Notes under the pieces: generated by a model | What the model was told of the DNA's origin: nothing | What the model saw: only the letters and a program-made list of their open reading frames with translations | Database searches by the model: none | Source of the DNA: Capillimicrobium parvum | Lineage (GTDB): Bacteria; Actinomycetota; Thermoleophilia; Solirubrobacterales; Solirubrobacteraceae | DNA: 64,000 bases | Reading direction: 5' to 3' | Assembly (NCBI RefSeq): GCF_021172045.1 | Contig: NZ_CP087164.1 | Location: 3,782,001-3,846,000, forward strand | Position numbers and translations under genes: made by a program | Part shown: one piece after another, positions 34,545 through 41,827 of the stretch | Position numbering within the stretch: the stretch's first letter is position 1 | Layout: the number at the start of each line of letters is the position of its first letter

Positions 34545-35242
34545 GACTCCCCCTGCGATCGAAGTGGCGCGATGGTCGCCGGCGCACCGGGAGCCTCCAC
34601 CGCCTCCAGGTACGCGAGCGCCCGCTCGAGCGAGACGACGTCGCCGTACTTGACCTGGATGTCGTAGAGGCTGGCGAGGTGGGGCAGCTCGCGACGGTCC
34701 CCCACCGCCTCGCGAACGACGATGGGGCGGAAGCCGTGCGCGCTCGCGTCGACCGCGCACGCGCGCACGCAGCCGCTCGTCGTGAATCCGGCGATGAGCA
34801 GCGTGTCGACCCCCCGCCCGGTCAGCTCGGCCGCAAGGGTCGTCCCGAAGAACGGTGACGCGTGCTTCTTGATGATGAGCAGCTCGTCCGGCCGGCGCTC
34901 CAGGCGGGGGTCGAGCTCGACCTGCTCCGATCCCTCGACGAGCTGGAGATTGGCGGGGATCTTGTGGCGCCACACGCCGGTGTCCGCCAGCCCGGCGTCG
35001 TAGCGCACCGTCGCGAAGATGACGGGCAGCGCCCGCCGGCGGGCGACCGCGAGAAGCTCTCGGACGGCGGCGATCTGCGGTTCCGCATCGGCGCCGAGCG
35101 GGAAGCGCGGATCGACGAAACCGCGCTGCATGTCCACGACGATGATCGCCGGGCGCCGGCCGAAGCCCATCTCCGCGCCCATCCCGCGCTCGCGCAGCTC
35201 CGCCAGCATCGCCTCGTACTCCGTGGTCGCGCTCCAGCTCAT
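34541..35242 (-). CDS. isochorismatase-fold amidohydrolase, NicF-like (maleamate/N-carbamoyl amidase), copy A
   Basis: 233-residue cysteine hydrolase. Catalytic Asp37 (VVDMQRGF), Lys125/126 (IIKKHASPFFGT) and Cys158 (TTSGCVRA) form the triad of N-carbamoylsarcosine amidase and maleamate amidohydrolase (NicF). The segment ASPFFGT and the HLASLYDIQVKYGD end are typical of this amidase subgroup, not of true isochorismatases. With NicX- and NicD-like genes in the same operon, hydrolysis of maleamate (or a substituted form) to maleate and ammonia is the best guess. A second copy is divergent at 39867-40541. Confidence 0.8.
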   Translation of the reverse strand: MSWSATTEYEAMLAELRERGMGAEMGFGRRPAIIVVDMQRGFVDPRFPLGADAEPQIAAVRELLAVARRRALPVIFATVRYDAGLADTGVWRHKIPANLQLVEGSEQVELDPRLERRPDELLIIKKHASPFFGTTLAAELTGRGVDTLLIAGFTTSGCVRACAVDASAHGFRPIVVREAVGDRRELPHLASLYDIQVKYGDVVSLERALAYLEAVEAPGAPATIAPLRSQGES

Positions 35243-35285
35243 GACCGGTCCCTCCGGGCCCGCTCGCACGGCGGCGCGGGCACCG

Positions 35286-35477
35286 TCAGACGCCGTGGGA
35301 GCTGAGCGGCGTGCCGCCGACCCCCCAGCGGCTCGACGGCACCGGCTCCAGCACCACCGAGACGGACTCGACGGGCACGGGCAGGTGCGTGAGCACCGCC
35401 GCCGTGATGTCGCGGATCAGCGCCTCCTCCGTGGCGTCGTCGGACTTCGCCGCGTAGCGCACGTGGACGAACGGCAT
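35286..35477 (-). CDS. 4-oxalocrotonate tautomerase-like small enzyme
   Basis: 63-residue protein of the tautomerase superfamily: after removal of Met the N-terminus is Pro1, the catalytic base, and the C-terminal WGVGGTPLS matches the FGIGG turn of 4-OT. The two substrate-binding arginines are not conserved: the Arg11 position aligns with Lys10 and the Arg39 position with Ser. So it probably acts on something other than 2-hydroxymuconate, for example an enol form of the ring-cleavage product. Size is normal for the family. Placed 43 nt after the NicF-like start side and 15 nt from the P450. Confidence 0.78.
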   Translation of the reverse strand: MPFVHVRYAAKSDDATEEALIRDITAAVLTHLPVPVESVSVVLEPVPSSRWGVGGTPLSSHGV

Positions 35478-35492
35478 GGGAGACCTCCTGCG

Positions 35493-36767
35493 TCAGCGGG
35501 ACCATTCGATCCTCAGGCTCTTGAGCGTCTGGACGGTCATGGTCGGGACGTACTCGAGGCGCTGGTCGGGGACCGTCAGGCCGGGAAGATGGCCGTAGAC
35601 CTCGCGCATCGCGACCTGGGCCTCGAGGCGGGCGAGCGGCGCGCCGAGGCAGAAGTGGCGGCCCTTGCCGAACGCGAGGTGATCGGTGGCGTTGGGCCGG
35701 TGGACGTCGAACCGCAGCGGGTCGTCGAACTTCGCGGGATCCGTGTTCGCCCCGGTCGTGTTGACGACGATGATCGACCCCCTCGGGATCTTGACGCCGC
35801 TCAGCTCCACGTCGCGCGTCGTGATCCGCAGGAGGTGCGGTCCGGTGGAGCGCCGCCGCAGCCCCTCCTCGACGACCCCCTCCCACAGCGACCCGTCGCG
35901 CTTGACCTCCTCGAGCTGGTCGGGATCGTGGTCGAGGAACTGGACGAGGTTGCCCATGAGGTTCGCGGTCGTGTCGTTGCCGGCCGCGACCAGCTCGATC
36001 AGATGGGTCTTGATGGTGTCGTCGTCCATGGTCCACTCGCCCTCGGGCGTGCGGCTGTTGGACAGGACGGTGAGGAAGTCCTCGCGCGGCGCGGCCCGGC
36101 GGTCGGCGACGACCTCGCCGAAGTAGTCCCACGCATCGGCGAGCCGCGTGTAGCGCTCCGTCGCCTCCGCCTCGCTCATCGGCCGCGTCGGGGCGTCCGG
36201 CTCGTCCGCCGCGCCGGCCGACATCAGGCTGAACATGTCCTCGGTCCATTGGCGCAGGCGCGGCATGTCCGACGGCGGCAGGCCGAGGACCTGCACGATC
36301 ACCCGCAGCGACAGCGGGTAGGCGAACTCCTGCATGAAGTCGCAGTGGCCGCGGTCCGCGAACGCGTCGATGAGCTCGGTGGCGAACTCCCGGATCTTCG
36401 GCTCGAGCGCGGCGACGATGGGCCGCGTGAACCCGCGCTGGGACGCCTTGCGATCGCGAGTGTGCTGCGGCGGGTCGATGTTGATGTAGTTGACGTTCAG
36501 CGGGCGCTCGGGCAGGCGGTCGCGCAGCGCCGCGGGCACGGGTACCGCGCGCAGCGCACGCGACGAGAACGTCTTGGAGTCGGTGAAGACCCACTCGACG
36601 TCGTCGTAGCGGGTCACGAACCAACAGCCCAGCGGCTCGTACCAGAACACGGGCGAGTCCCTGTGCGCCCGGCCCAGCATCGGGTCCGGGTCCCGGCTGA
36701 AGTCCTGGGAGAACGGATCGAACCCATCGAGCTCCGGCCGCACCTGTGGGGAGGTCGTATCGGTCAT
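35493..36767 (-). CDS. cytochrome P450, operon copy 2
   Basis: 424-residue P450 with I-helix AAGNDTT, ExxR in EEGLRRR and heme loop FGKGRHFCLG (Cys373). Closely related to 28661-29956; both have the QWTEDMFSLM and GAPLARLEA stretches. Lies between an SDR gene upstream and the tautomerase gene downstream in the operon. Ferredoxin and reductase are not in the operon; the only ferredoxin in the window is the Rieske type at 55848. Probably supplies a hydroxyl group needed for dihydroxypyridine-type ring opening. Confidence 0.92.
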   Translation of the reverse strand: MTDTTSPQVRPELDGFDPFSQDFSRDPDPMLGRAHRDSPVFWYEPLGCWFVTRYDDVEWVFTDSKTFSSRALRAVPVPAALRDRLPERPLNVNYINIDPPQHTRDRKASQRGFTRPIVAALEPKIREFATELIDAFADRGHCDFMQEFAYPLSLRVIVQVLGLPPSDMPRLRQWTEDMFSLMSAGAADEPDAPTRPMSEAEATERYTRLADAWDYFGEVVADRRAAPREDFLTVLSNSRTPEGEWTMDDDTIKTHLIELVAAGNDTTANLMGNLVQFLDHDPDQLEEVKRDGSLWEGVVEEGLRRRSTGPHLLRITTRDVELSGVKIPRGSIIVVNTTGANTDPAKFDDPLRFDVHRPNATDHLAFGKGRHFCLGAPLARLEAQVAMREVYGHLPGLTVPDQRLEYVPTMTVQTLKSLRIEWSR

Positions 36768-36816
36768 CGTGGGTCTCGTCTCCTGGTCGGTGTCGATCGC
36801 TCGCCCGGCATCGCGG

Positions 36817-37599
36817 TCAGTGGAAGCTGTCGCCGCCGTCGACGTTCACGAGTTGGCCCGTCATGAACCCGTTGGCCGGGGCGACGAGGAACGCGACGCA
36901 CTCCGCGATGTCCTCCGGCCGGCCCCGGCGCCGGATGAGCTGGCTGGGCACCACGAAGCCGAAGAGCTCGTCCGCCCGGGGTCCCAGGTCACGCAGACCC
37001 TCCGTGTCGATGAGGCCGGGCGCCACGGCGTTGACCGTGATGCCGTGCTCCGCGAGCTCGCGGGCGGAGCTCCGGGTGAGGCCGATCGCCGCCGCCTTCG
37101 ACGCGACGTACGCGGGGCCGCCCACGCCGTTGAGGAAGACCGCCGAGGCGAAGTTGACGATCCGGCCGTAGCGCTGGTCGCGCATCGCCGGGAACACCGC
37201 CTTGGAGCACAGGAACGCGCTCTCGGTGTTGACGCGCATGATCCGGCGCCAGTCCTCGAGGGTCAGATCGACGAACGGCACGTGGGGATAGATCCCGGCG
37301 TTGTTGACGAGCGCGTCGATGCGGCCGAGCTCACCGCGCACCGCCTGCGCGGCCGCCGTCACCGCCGCCTCGTCGGTGACGTCCAGCGCGAACGCCTGCG
37401 CGTCCGCGCCGGCGCTGCGCAGCTCGGCCGCCGCCTGCTCGGCGCCGTCGCCGTCGAGGTCCCACACCACCACCCGCATGCCGTCGGCGGCGAGGCGCCG
37501 CGCGACCGCCCGCCCGATCCCGCGGGCGGCTCCGGTGACGATGCCGACCTGGCCCTGGAACGGCCGGGCGTAGGCGTCGTGTGCGGTCGTCGGCTGCAT
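36817..37599 (-). CDS. short-chain dehydrogenase/reductase, operon copy 2
   Basis: 260 residues, classical SDR: TGAARGIG at 22-29, NNAG at 99-102, Ser152 and Tyr164-x3-Lys168. Strand 2 ends VVVWDLDG, the Asp favouring NAD. Six bases separate its start from the NicD-like stop, so the two are co-translated. The C-terminal NVDGGDSFH is the usual FabG-like end. Likely dehydrogenates a hydroxylated intermediate made by the adjacent P450. Confidence 0.9.
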   Translation of the reverse strand: MQPTTAHDAYARPFQGQVGIVTGAARGIGRAVARRLAADGMRVVVWDLDGDGAEQAAAELRSAGADAQAFALDVTDEAAVTAAAQAVRGELGRIDALVNNAGIYPHVPFVDLTLEDWRRIMRVNTESAFLCSKAVFPAMRDQRYGRIVNFASAVFLNGVGGPAYVASKAAAIGLTRSSARELAEHGITVNAVAPGLIDTEGLRDLGPRADELFGFVVPSQLIRRRGRPEDIAECVAFLVAPANGFMTGQLVNVDGGDSFH

Positions 37600-37605
37600 C
37601 GGCTC

Positions 37606-38478
37606 CTAGCCCTCGGCTCCGTCGACGCTCGCGAAGCGCTCGGAGGTGAACTGCCGCAGGGCGTCCAGGAAGCCCTCGAGGTTGGCGTGCGGGACGAGGT
37701 GCCCCGCGCCGGCCACGTCGACCACCGGGATGTCGGGCCGCAGCGCGCCCAGCTCCCGCGCGTCCTCCTCGGTGACGACGGCGCTCTCGGCGCCGCGGAC
37801 GAGCACCGCCGGCGCCGTGATCTGCGCGTAGATCTCGTGGAAGTCCTCGTCGTGGAAGCCGCGGTGCGTCGCCTCGATGGCGCCGAGGTCGCAGCTGCGC
37901 AGCCACCGGATGCGGTCGATCACCGCGTCGTCGCTGACGAGGTTCGGCTCGAGCCGGCGGAACTCCGCGATCGAGGGCTCGGGGGCTTGGGCGATCTCGA
38001 AGAAGCCCTTGTACATGCCGAGGGGGTGGGGGTACGGCGCACGACCGGGTCCGCTCAGGGGCGGATCGACGAGGACGAGCCCGCCGGCGGCGCCCGGAGC
38101 CGCGAGGTCGAACGCCGCCGCGATGCGGGCCCCCATCGAGTGGCCGACGAGGATCGGCGCCTGCAGTCGCAGCCGCTCGACGACGCCCACGAGGTCCGCG
38201 GCGTAGTCGTCCAGCGAGAACCCGGACGCCGGATGATCGGTCAGGCCGCGGCCGCGCACGTCGACGACGAACGCGCGGACGCCGTCGGGCAGGGCGCGGC
38301 CCACGAAGTCCCAGGTGGCCGCTGCCGCCGTCATGCCCGGGATCAGCACGACGTCGATGCCGGCGTCGCCGTCGCCGTACTCGATGACGTGCTGCCAGAT
38401 CCCGTTGGCGAGCACGAAGTGCGTTGCCTGCTCGGCACCGAACGGCGGCCGGGAGGGGACGTCGAACGTCGCGGTCAT
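37606..38478 (-). CDS. NicD-like alpha/beta hydrolase (N-formylmaleamate deformylase candidate)
   Basis: 290 residues with the alpha/beta-hydrolase triad Ser114 (GHSMGAR), Asp138 (LVDPP) and His260 (GAGHLVP). DVRGRGLTD, LVLVDPPLSGPGRAPYP and the Ser-to-Asp distance of 24 residues agree with P. putida NicD, the Ser-dependent N-formylmaleamate deformylase, as I remember it. It is not of the LLM-paired subfamily, which has PTGH around its histidine. ATG at 38478 overlaps the upstream NicX-like gene in ATGA, so dioxygenase and deformylase are made together, matching the reaction order. Confidence 0.8.
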   Translation of the reverse strand: MTATFDVPSRPPFGAEQATHFVLANGIWQHVIEYGDGDAGIDVVLIPGMTAAAATWDFVGRALPDGVRAFVVDVRGRGLTDHPASGFSLDDYAADLVGVVERLRLQAPILVGHSMGARIAAAFDLAAPGAAGGLVLVDPPLSGPGRAPYPHPLGMYKGFFEIAQAPEPSIAEFRRLEPNLVSDDAVIDRIRWLRSCDLGAIEATHRGFHDEDFHEIYAQITAPAVLVRGAESAVVTEEDARELGALRPDIPVVDVAGAGHLVPHANLEGFLDALRQFTSERFASVDGAEG

Positions 38479-39554
38479 CGGTCCACCGCCGGCTCCGGGC
38501 CCCGCCCGGCGCGGGCGCCCTCGACCTTCAGCTCGGGCACGACGAACTCGCCGTCGACGAGCACCGGCACGTCGTCGAGGTGGATCGTGCAGTTGCGCAT
38601 CGGGATGTCGATGTGCACCGGCGTGTCGTTCGTACCGCCGAGCTCCTGGTTCGGGCCCAACGCGAACATGACGTTGCCGTAGAAGGCGCGCGCCTCCTGG
38701 CCGTAGCCGGAGACGCTGTTGGCCTTGTGGCACCACCGGGCGTTCTCGTTGCAGCCCCAGCCGATGTGCGAGACCGCGTAGCCACGGTCGTCCTGGAAGC
38801 CGACGATGTAGTCGCGCAGGAGGTCGGCGTCGAGACCGCCCTGGAGGTCGACGACGCGCCCGGCGCGGATCTCGAACTCGATCGGCTCCTGCACGTAGCG
38901 CCCGAACGGCGCGACGATGATGTCGCCGCGATCGACGACGACCCGGCCGTCGACGCCGTCGTCGTTGCCACCGGTCAGGACGAACCCGGCGGGCCAGTGG
39001 TCCCACCGCCCGGGCACGTCCGTGTAGCCGTAGACGCCCATGACCGGGTACTGATCGAGGCGGTAGGTCACGTCGGATCCCGCCGCGTTCGTCATCCGCA
39101 GCGTCCTGGCCTTCTCGAGCATGCGCTCGCTGAGCTCGACCCGCCGGCGCTGGTCCTCCGTCGGGAACATGCTCGTGAGCGACGTGATCGGCTCGATGCA
39201 CATGAGCATCCGTGCGCCGGCCTTGAGGATCTCGAGCTGCTCCTTGGACCAGAGCAGGAAGATCAGGTCGATGACGAGATCCGCGTCCTTGAGGGCGCGC
39301 ATCGCCGAGTCGTTGCCCGTGAGCGGGTTGATCCCGACGGTCCACACGCCGCTGCCGCTGAGCGCCGACGACGTGTCGCCGAGCCGGATGTTGTACGCGG
39401 TCGCGCCGAGGCGCCGCGCCGCGGCGACGAACGCGTCGGCGTAGTCGAGGCGATCCTCGGCCTGTGAGAGGACCACCACCGTCTCGCCCGCCGCGACCTT
39501 GCAGAGCTCGAGCTCGCGCTGGCACATGTCCGAGAACTCGGCCCACCTGATCAT
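38475..39554 (-). CDS. 2,5-dihydroxypyridine 5,6-dioxygenase-like enzyme (NicX family), copy B
   Basis: 359 residues, first gene of the 14-kb operon. Metal ligands His263 (SHIGWG) and His314-x-Asp316 (HIDIP) sit at the same numbers as in copy A, and the two proteins align with almost no gaps. ATG at 39554 has GGAGG at a good distance; an in-frame ATG at 39587 is less likely. Coupled to the NicD-like deformylase gene. Two ring-cleavage copies in one operon suggest either two substrates or a two-step degradation of related rings. Lead enzyme of the proposed pathway. Confidence 0.73.
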   Translation of the reverse strand: MIRWAEFSDMCQRELELCKVAAGETVVVLSQAEDRLDYADAFVAAARRLGATAYNIRLGDTSSALSGSGVWTVGINPLTGNDSAMRALKDADLVIDLIFLLWSKEQLEILKAGARMLMCIEPITSLTSMFPTEDQRRRVELSERMLEKARTLRMTNAAGSDVTYRLDQYPVMGVYGYTDVPGRWDHWPAGFVLTGGNDDGVDGRVVVDRGDIIVAPFGRYVQEPIEFEIRAGRVVDLQGGLDADLLRDYIVGFQDDRGYAVSHIGWGCNENARWCHKANSVSGYGQEARAFYGNVMFALGPNQELGGTNDTPVHIDIPMRNCTIHLDDVPVLVDGEFVVPELKVEGARAGRGPEPAVDR

Positions 39555-39684
39555 GCGAGACCTCCTCTCGTCCGGCCGGCGTCGCACCGCTCCCGGGCAG
39601 CGGCTCGCGTTCGTCCTGTCGTCATGGGGCGACCTTAGGTGCGCCCTGACGACGTGTCAGTGATCCTTGTCCGTGATCGCGATC

Positions 39685-39700
39685 GGTGACCGAAGTCACA
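39685..39700. promoter_or_regulatory. CRP-like site 1
   Basis: GGTGA-N6-TCACA matches the CRP-type consensus TGTGA-N6-TCACA at 9 of 10 positions. It is centred at 39692.5, between the divergent genes. The Crp/Fnr protein at 24424-25137 has the matching recognition residues. Confidence 0.6.
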
Positions 39701-39710
39701 GCCTCGACGG

Positions 39711-39726
39711 TGTGACCTGGGTCACC
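39711..39726. promoter_or_regulatory. CRP-like site 2
   Basis: TGTGA-N6-TCACC matches the CRP-type consensus at 9 of 10 positions. It is centred 26 bp from site 1, about two and a half helical turns, so dimers would lie on roughly opposite faces. Confidence 0.6.
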
Positions 39727-39866
39727 GATCCGGATCACTGACAGGTCCTGGGGGTCCCCGTACGGTGCCGTGATGCATCGAGCGCGCACGTGACCGCCCG
39801 AGGGCGTGTCCCGGCCGGCGCGAGCCGTCCGTGCCCACCCCCGACGTTCATGAAGGAGACCCAACC

Positions 39867-40541
39867 GTGAGCCAGCACCTGCTCGACGCCGAGGCCGAGT
39901 TCGAGCGCCTGTGGCAGGTCTACCAGCAGCAGGGCATGGTCAAGCGAGCCGGGTTGGGCGGGCGTCCGGCGGTCCTGTCGGTCGATCTCGTGCGCGGGTT
40001 CACCGACCCCTCCGCGCCGATGGGCCTGCACGCGTTCGGGGACGTCGTCGCCCCGTCGCGGACCGTCCTGGACGCTGCGCGCCGCGCGGGAGCACCCGTG
40101 GTCCTCGTCGGGTCCGGCTACGACGCCGAGTTCCGCGAAGCCGGAAGCTGGGAGCGGAAGGTCACCCACGCCGGGCTGGTGCACGGCAGCGAGTGGGTCG
40201 AGTTCGACGAGGGCCTCGGCCAGATCCCCAGCGACCACGTCGTCGTCAAGCGCTACGCGTCGGGCTTCTTCGGCACGGATCTCGTCAGCCGGCTCGTCAG
40301 CCAGGGGGTCGACACCGTGCTGGTCACCGGCGCGGCCACCAGCGGGTGCGTTCGCGCGACGGCGGTCGATGCCCTGCAGCACGGCTTTCGCGTCGCCGTC
40401 GTGCAGGACGCCGTCGCGGACCGCGAACGTCTCCCCCATCTCGCGTCGCTGTTCGACCTCGGCACGAAGTACGCGGACCTGGTCACCGTCGAGGAGGCGG
40501 TCGCCCATCTCTCGGCGGTCGGGGCGGCCGCCCCGCACTAA
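39867..40541 (+). CDS. isochorismatase-fold amidohydrolase, NicF-like, copy B
   Basis: 224 residues from a GTG start at 39867 chosen for its AAGGAGA ribosome binding site; an upstream GTG at 39831 has none. Triad Asp40 (LSVDLVRGF), Lys128 (VVVKRYASGFFGT) and Cys161 (ATSGCVRA). Related to copy A at 34541-35242 and also ends HLASLFDLGTKYADLV. Transcribed divergently from the NicX-like operon out of the same control region. Probably maleamate or N-carbamoyl amide hydrolysis. Ends four bases beyond the edge of a decayed MOSC fragment on the other strand. Confidence 0.8.
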   Translation: MSQHLLDAEAEFERLWQVYQQQGMVKRAGLGGRPAVLSVDLVRGFTDPSAPMGLHAFGDVVAPSRTVLDAARRAGAPVVLVGSGYDAEFREAGSWERKVTHAGLVHGSEWVEFDEGLGQIPSDHVVVKRYASGFFGTDLVSRLVSQGVDTVLVTGAATSGCVRATAVDALQHGFRVAVVQDAVADRERLPHLASLFDLGTKYADLVTVEEAVAHLSAVGAAAPH

Positions 40542-40669
40542 CCGGCCGGGGGTGCCGGCGAGCCGAGCGCGACCGCCTCATCGCAGACCCGGCCGTCGTC
40601 GCAGACGATCGTGAGTCGGACGGTCGCCGGGTCGTGGTCCGCCCGCATCCGCAGCAGCGCGCACACGAC
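40538..40669 (-). pseudogene. MOSC N-terminal domain remnant
   Basis: Directly after the TAG stop of the MetE-like gene at 40670, and in the same frame, 43 codons read VVCALLRMRADHDPATVRL and onwards to a TAG at 40538-40540. This matches the stretch LVGALVRMRADYDPASSRL in the MOSC protein at 21744-22523, with T(V/I)V and a DG pair following at the same distance. No start codon, no rest of the MOSC domain, no conserved cysteine. I read it as the leftover of a MOSC gene that was deleted on both sides. Confidence 0.72.
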
Positions 40670-41827
40670 CTAACCACGCCCCCACACGCGGTCGGCGACC
40701 TCCACGACGACCTCGAGCTTGCGCCATTGGCTCTCCTCGGCGAGCTCGTTGCCCTCCCACGTCGACGCGAACCCGCACTGCGGAGAGATCGCCAGCTGCT
40801 CGACGGGCACGTAGCGCGCCGCCTCCTCGAGGCGGCGCTGGACGTCGTCGGCCGACTCGACCGTCGTCGACTTCGAGCTCACCACGCCCATCACCACGAT
40901 CGGCCCGCCGGCGGGGACGTGGCGCAGCGTGTCGAAGTCGCCCTCGCGCGCGGTGTCGTCCCACTCGACGAGCAGCCGGTCGTAGCGCAGGTCGCCGAAG
41001 AGCTGCTCGGCGATCGGCTCCAGCGAGCCCTCCGTCATCCACATGGACCGGTAGTTGCCGCGGCAGACGTGCAGCGCGGTGGTCACGTCGGCGGGCAGGT
41101 CGGCGATGACCGCGTTGTCGACGGCGATGAGCTCGTCCATGAGCTCCCCGAGCGCGAGGCCCTCGGTGCCGGGCAGGTGGTCGCGCCACTTCGGGTCGAT
41201 CGCCATGACGTACGCGGGCCAGTCCATCTGCACGTGGCGCACGCCGGCCGCGACGACCTCGGCGAGCAGCTCGCGCTGGATCGCGACGACCTCCTCGACG
41301 AACTCGCGCTGGCTGGAGTACGCGCCCTTGGCGAGGTCGACCGGCTCGCAGTACCAGTACGACGGCGCCGGGAACGTGACCTTCAGCGGGTGGTCGGTGA
41401 GCGTGCGCACGAAGCGCGCCTCGTCGAGCGCGGGGTTGGCGACCTTGCTGACGCGCTGCGCGCCGACGAGCGGCCCGCTCGGAGGGACCATCTCCTCGCC
41501 CTGCTCGTTGGTGAACGCGAACTCCACGTCTGAGTCCTCGAAGCCGCCGAGCGCGTCGACCAGCGAGTGGGTGAACGACGCGCGGCGCATCTCGCCGTCG
41601 GTGATGACGTCGAGCCCGATGTCGATCTGCCGGCGCACCACGTCGGCCACCGCCGTATCGGCCCGGCGCTCGAGCTCGGCCAGGCGCTCCAGGCCGGCCG
41701 CGTCGAGCAGCCGCGGCGACGGCGTCTTGTGCCCCGCGTAGACCTGCGGGAACATCGCGCGCAGCGCCGGCGGCCGCAGGAGGCTGCCGACCGTCTCGGC
41801 GCGGGGAACCGTCCGGGAGGCGCTCAC
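40670..41827 (-). CDS. MetE C-terminal-domain-like zinc methyltransferase, copy 2
   Basis: 385 residues, catalytic barrel only. Zinc ligands: His-x-Cys in LHVCRGN, Glu in LLVEWDD, Cys in SPQCGFAS. ETVGSLLRPP at the N-terminus is the usual first strand. Starts at GTG 41827, overlapping the stop of copy 3 (GTGA), so the two paralogues are translated together. They share motifs such as LAISPQCGF and VEVADRVW but differ in length of internal loops. The MOSC remnant follows its stop codon directly. Methyl transfer is inferred from the family, the partners are unknown. Confidence 0.8.
   Translation of the reverse strand: MSASRTVPRAETVGSLLRPPALRAMFPQVYAGHKTPSPRLLDAAGLERLAELERRADTAVADVVRRQIDIGLDVITDGEMRRASFTHSLVDALGGFEDSDVEFAFTNEQGEEMVPPSGPLVGAQRVSKVANPALDEARFVRTLTDHPLKVTFPAPSYWYCEPVDLAKGAYSSQREFVEEVVAIQRELLAEVVAAGVRHVQMDWPAYVMAIDPKWRDHLPGTEGLALGELMDELIAVDNAVIADLPADVTTALHVCRGNYRSMWMTEGSLEPIAEQLFGDLRYDRLLVEWDDTAREGDFDTLRHVPAGGPIVVMGVVSSKSTTVESADDVQRRLEEAARYVPVEQLAISPQCGFASTWEGNELAEESQWRKLEVVVEVADRVWGRG

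Larger units (their letters stand above)
39655..39743. repeat. nested inverted repeat, outer and middle arms
   Basis: Outer arms TGTCAGTGATCC (39655-39666) and GGATCACTGACA (39732-39743) are perfect over 12 bp. Middle arms GATCGGTGACC (39681-39691) and GGTCACCGATC (39720-39730) are perfect over 11 bp. The centres differ (39699 versus 39705.5), so this is a cluster of half-sites rather than one simple hairpin. Confidence 0.8.
39555..39866. other. 312-bp divergent control region
   Basis: No reading frame of interest. It separates the 14-kb operon (leftwards) from the NicF-like gene (rightwards). The middle (39655-39743) is filled by nested inverted repeats with two CRP-like sites; the ~60 bp before the NicF-like start (39801-39866) hold its ribosome binding site AAGGAGA at 39853-39859. 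The recurring GATATTCG element of other intergenic regions is absent. Confidence 0.7.

Noticed and set aside
30582-34667. A 1361-codon open frame on the plus strand across the ABC importer and SDR genes
   Set aside because: It is antisense to four well-supported minus-strand genes, its composition is Arg/Ala/Pro/His-rich as expected from the opposite strand of GC-rich genes, and no domain is recognisable.
27594-39554. NicX-like proteins as leucyl aminopeptidases (M29)
   Set aside because: The folds are related and automatic naming often says aminopeptidase, but the His/His-x-Asp pattern and the NicD- and NicF-like neighbours support ring cleavage. Kept as an alternative in the entries.
39655-39743. 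Structured RNA or riboswitch
   Set aside because: The repeats have differing centres and are made of GTGA/TCAC half-sites on both strands between divergent genes, which fits protein-binding DNA better than a transcript element.
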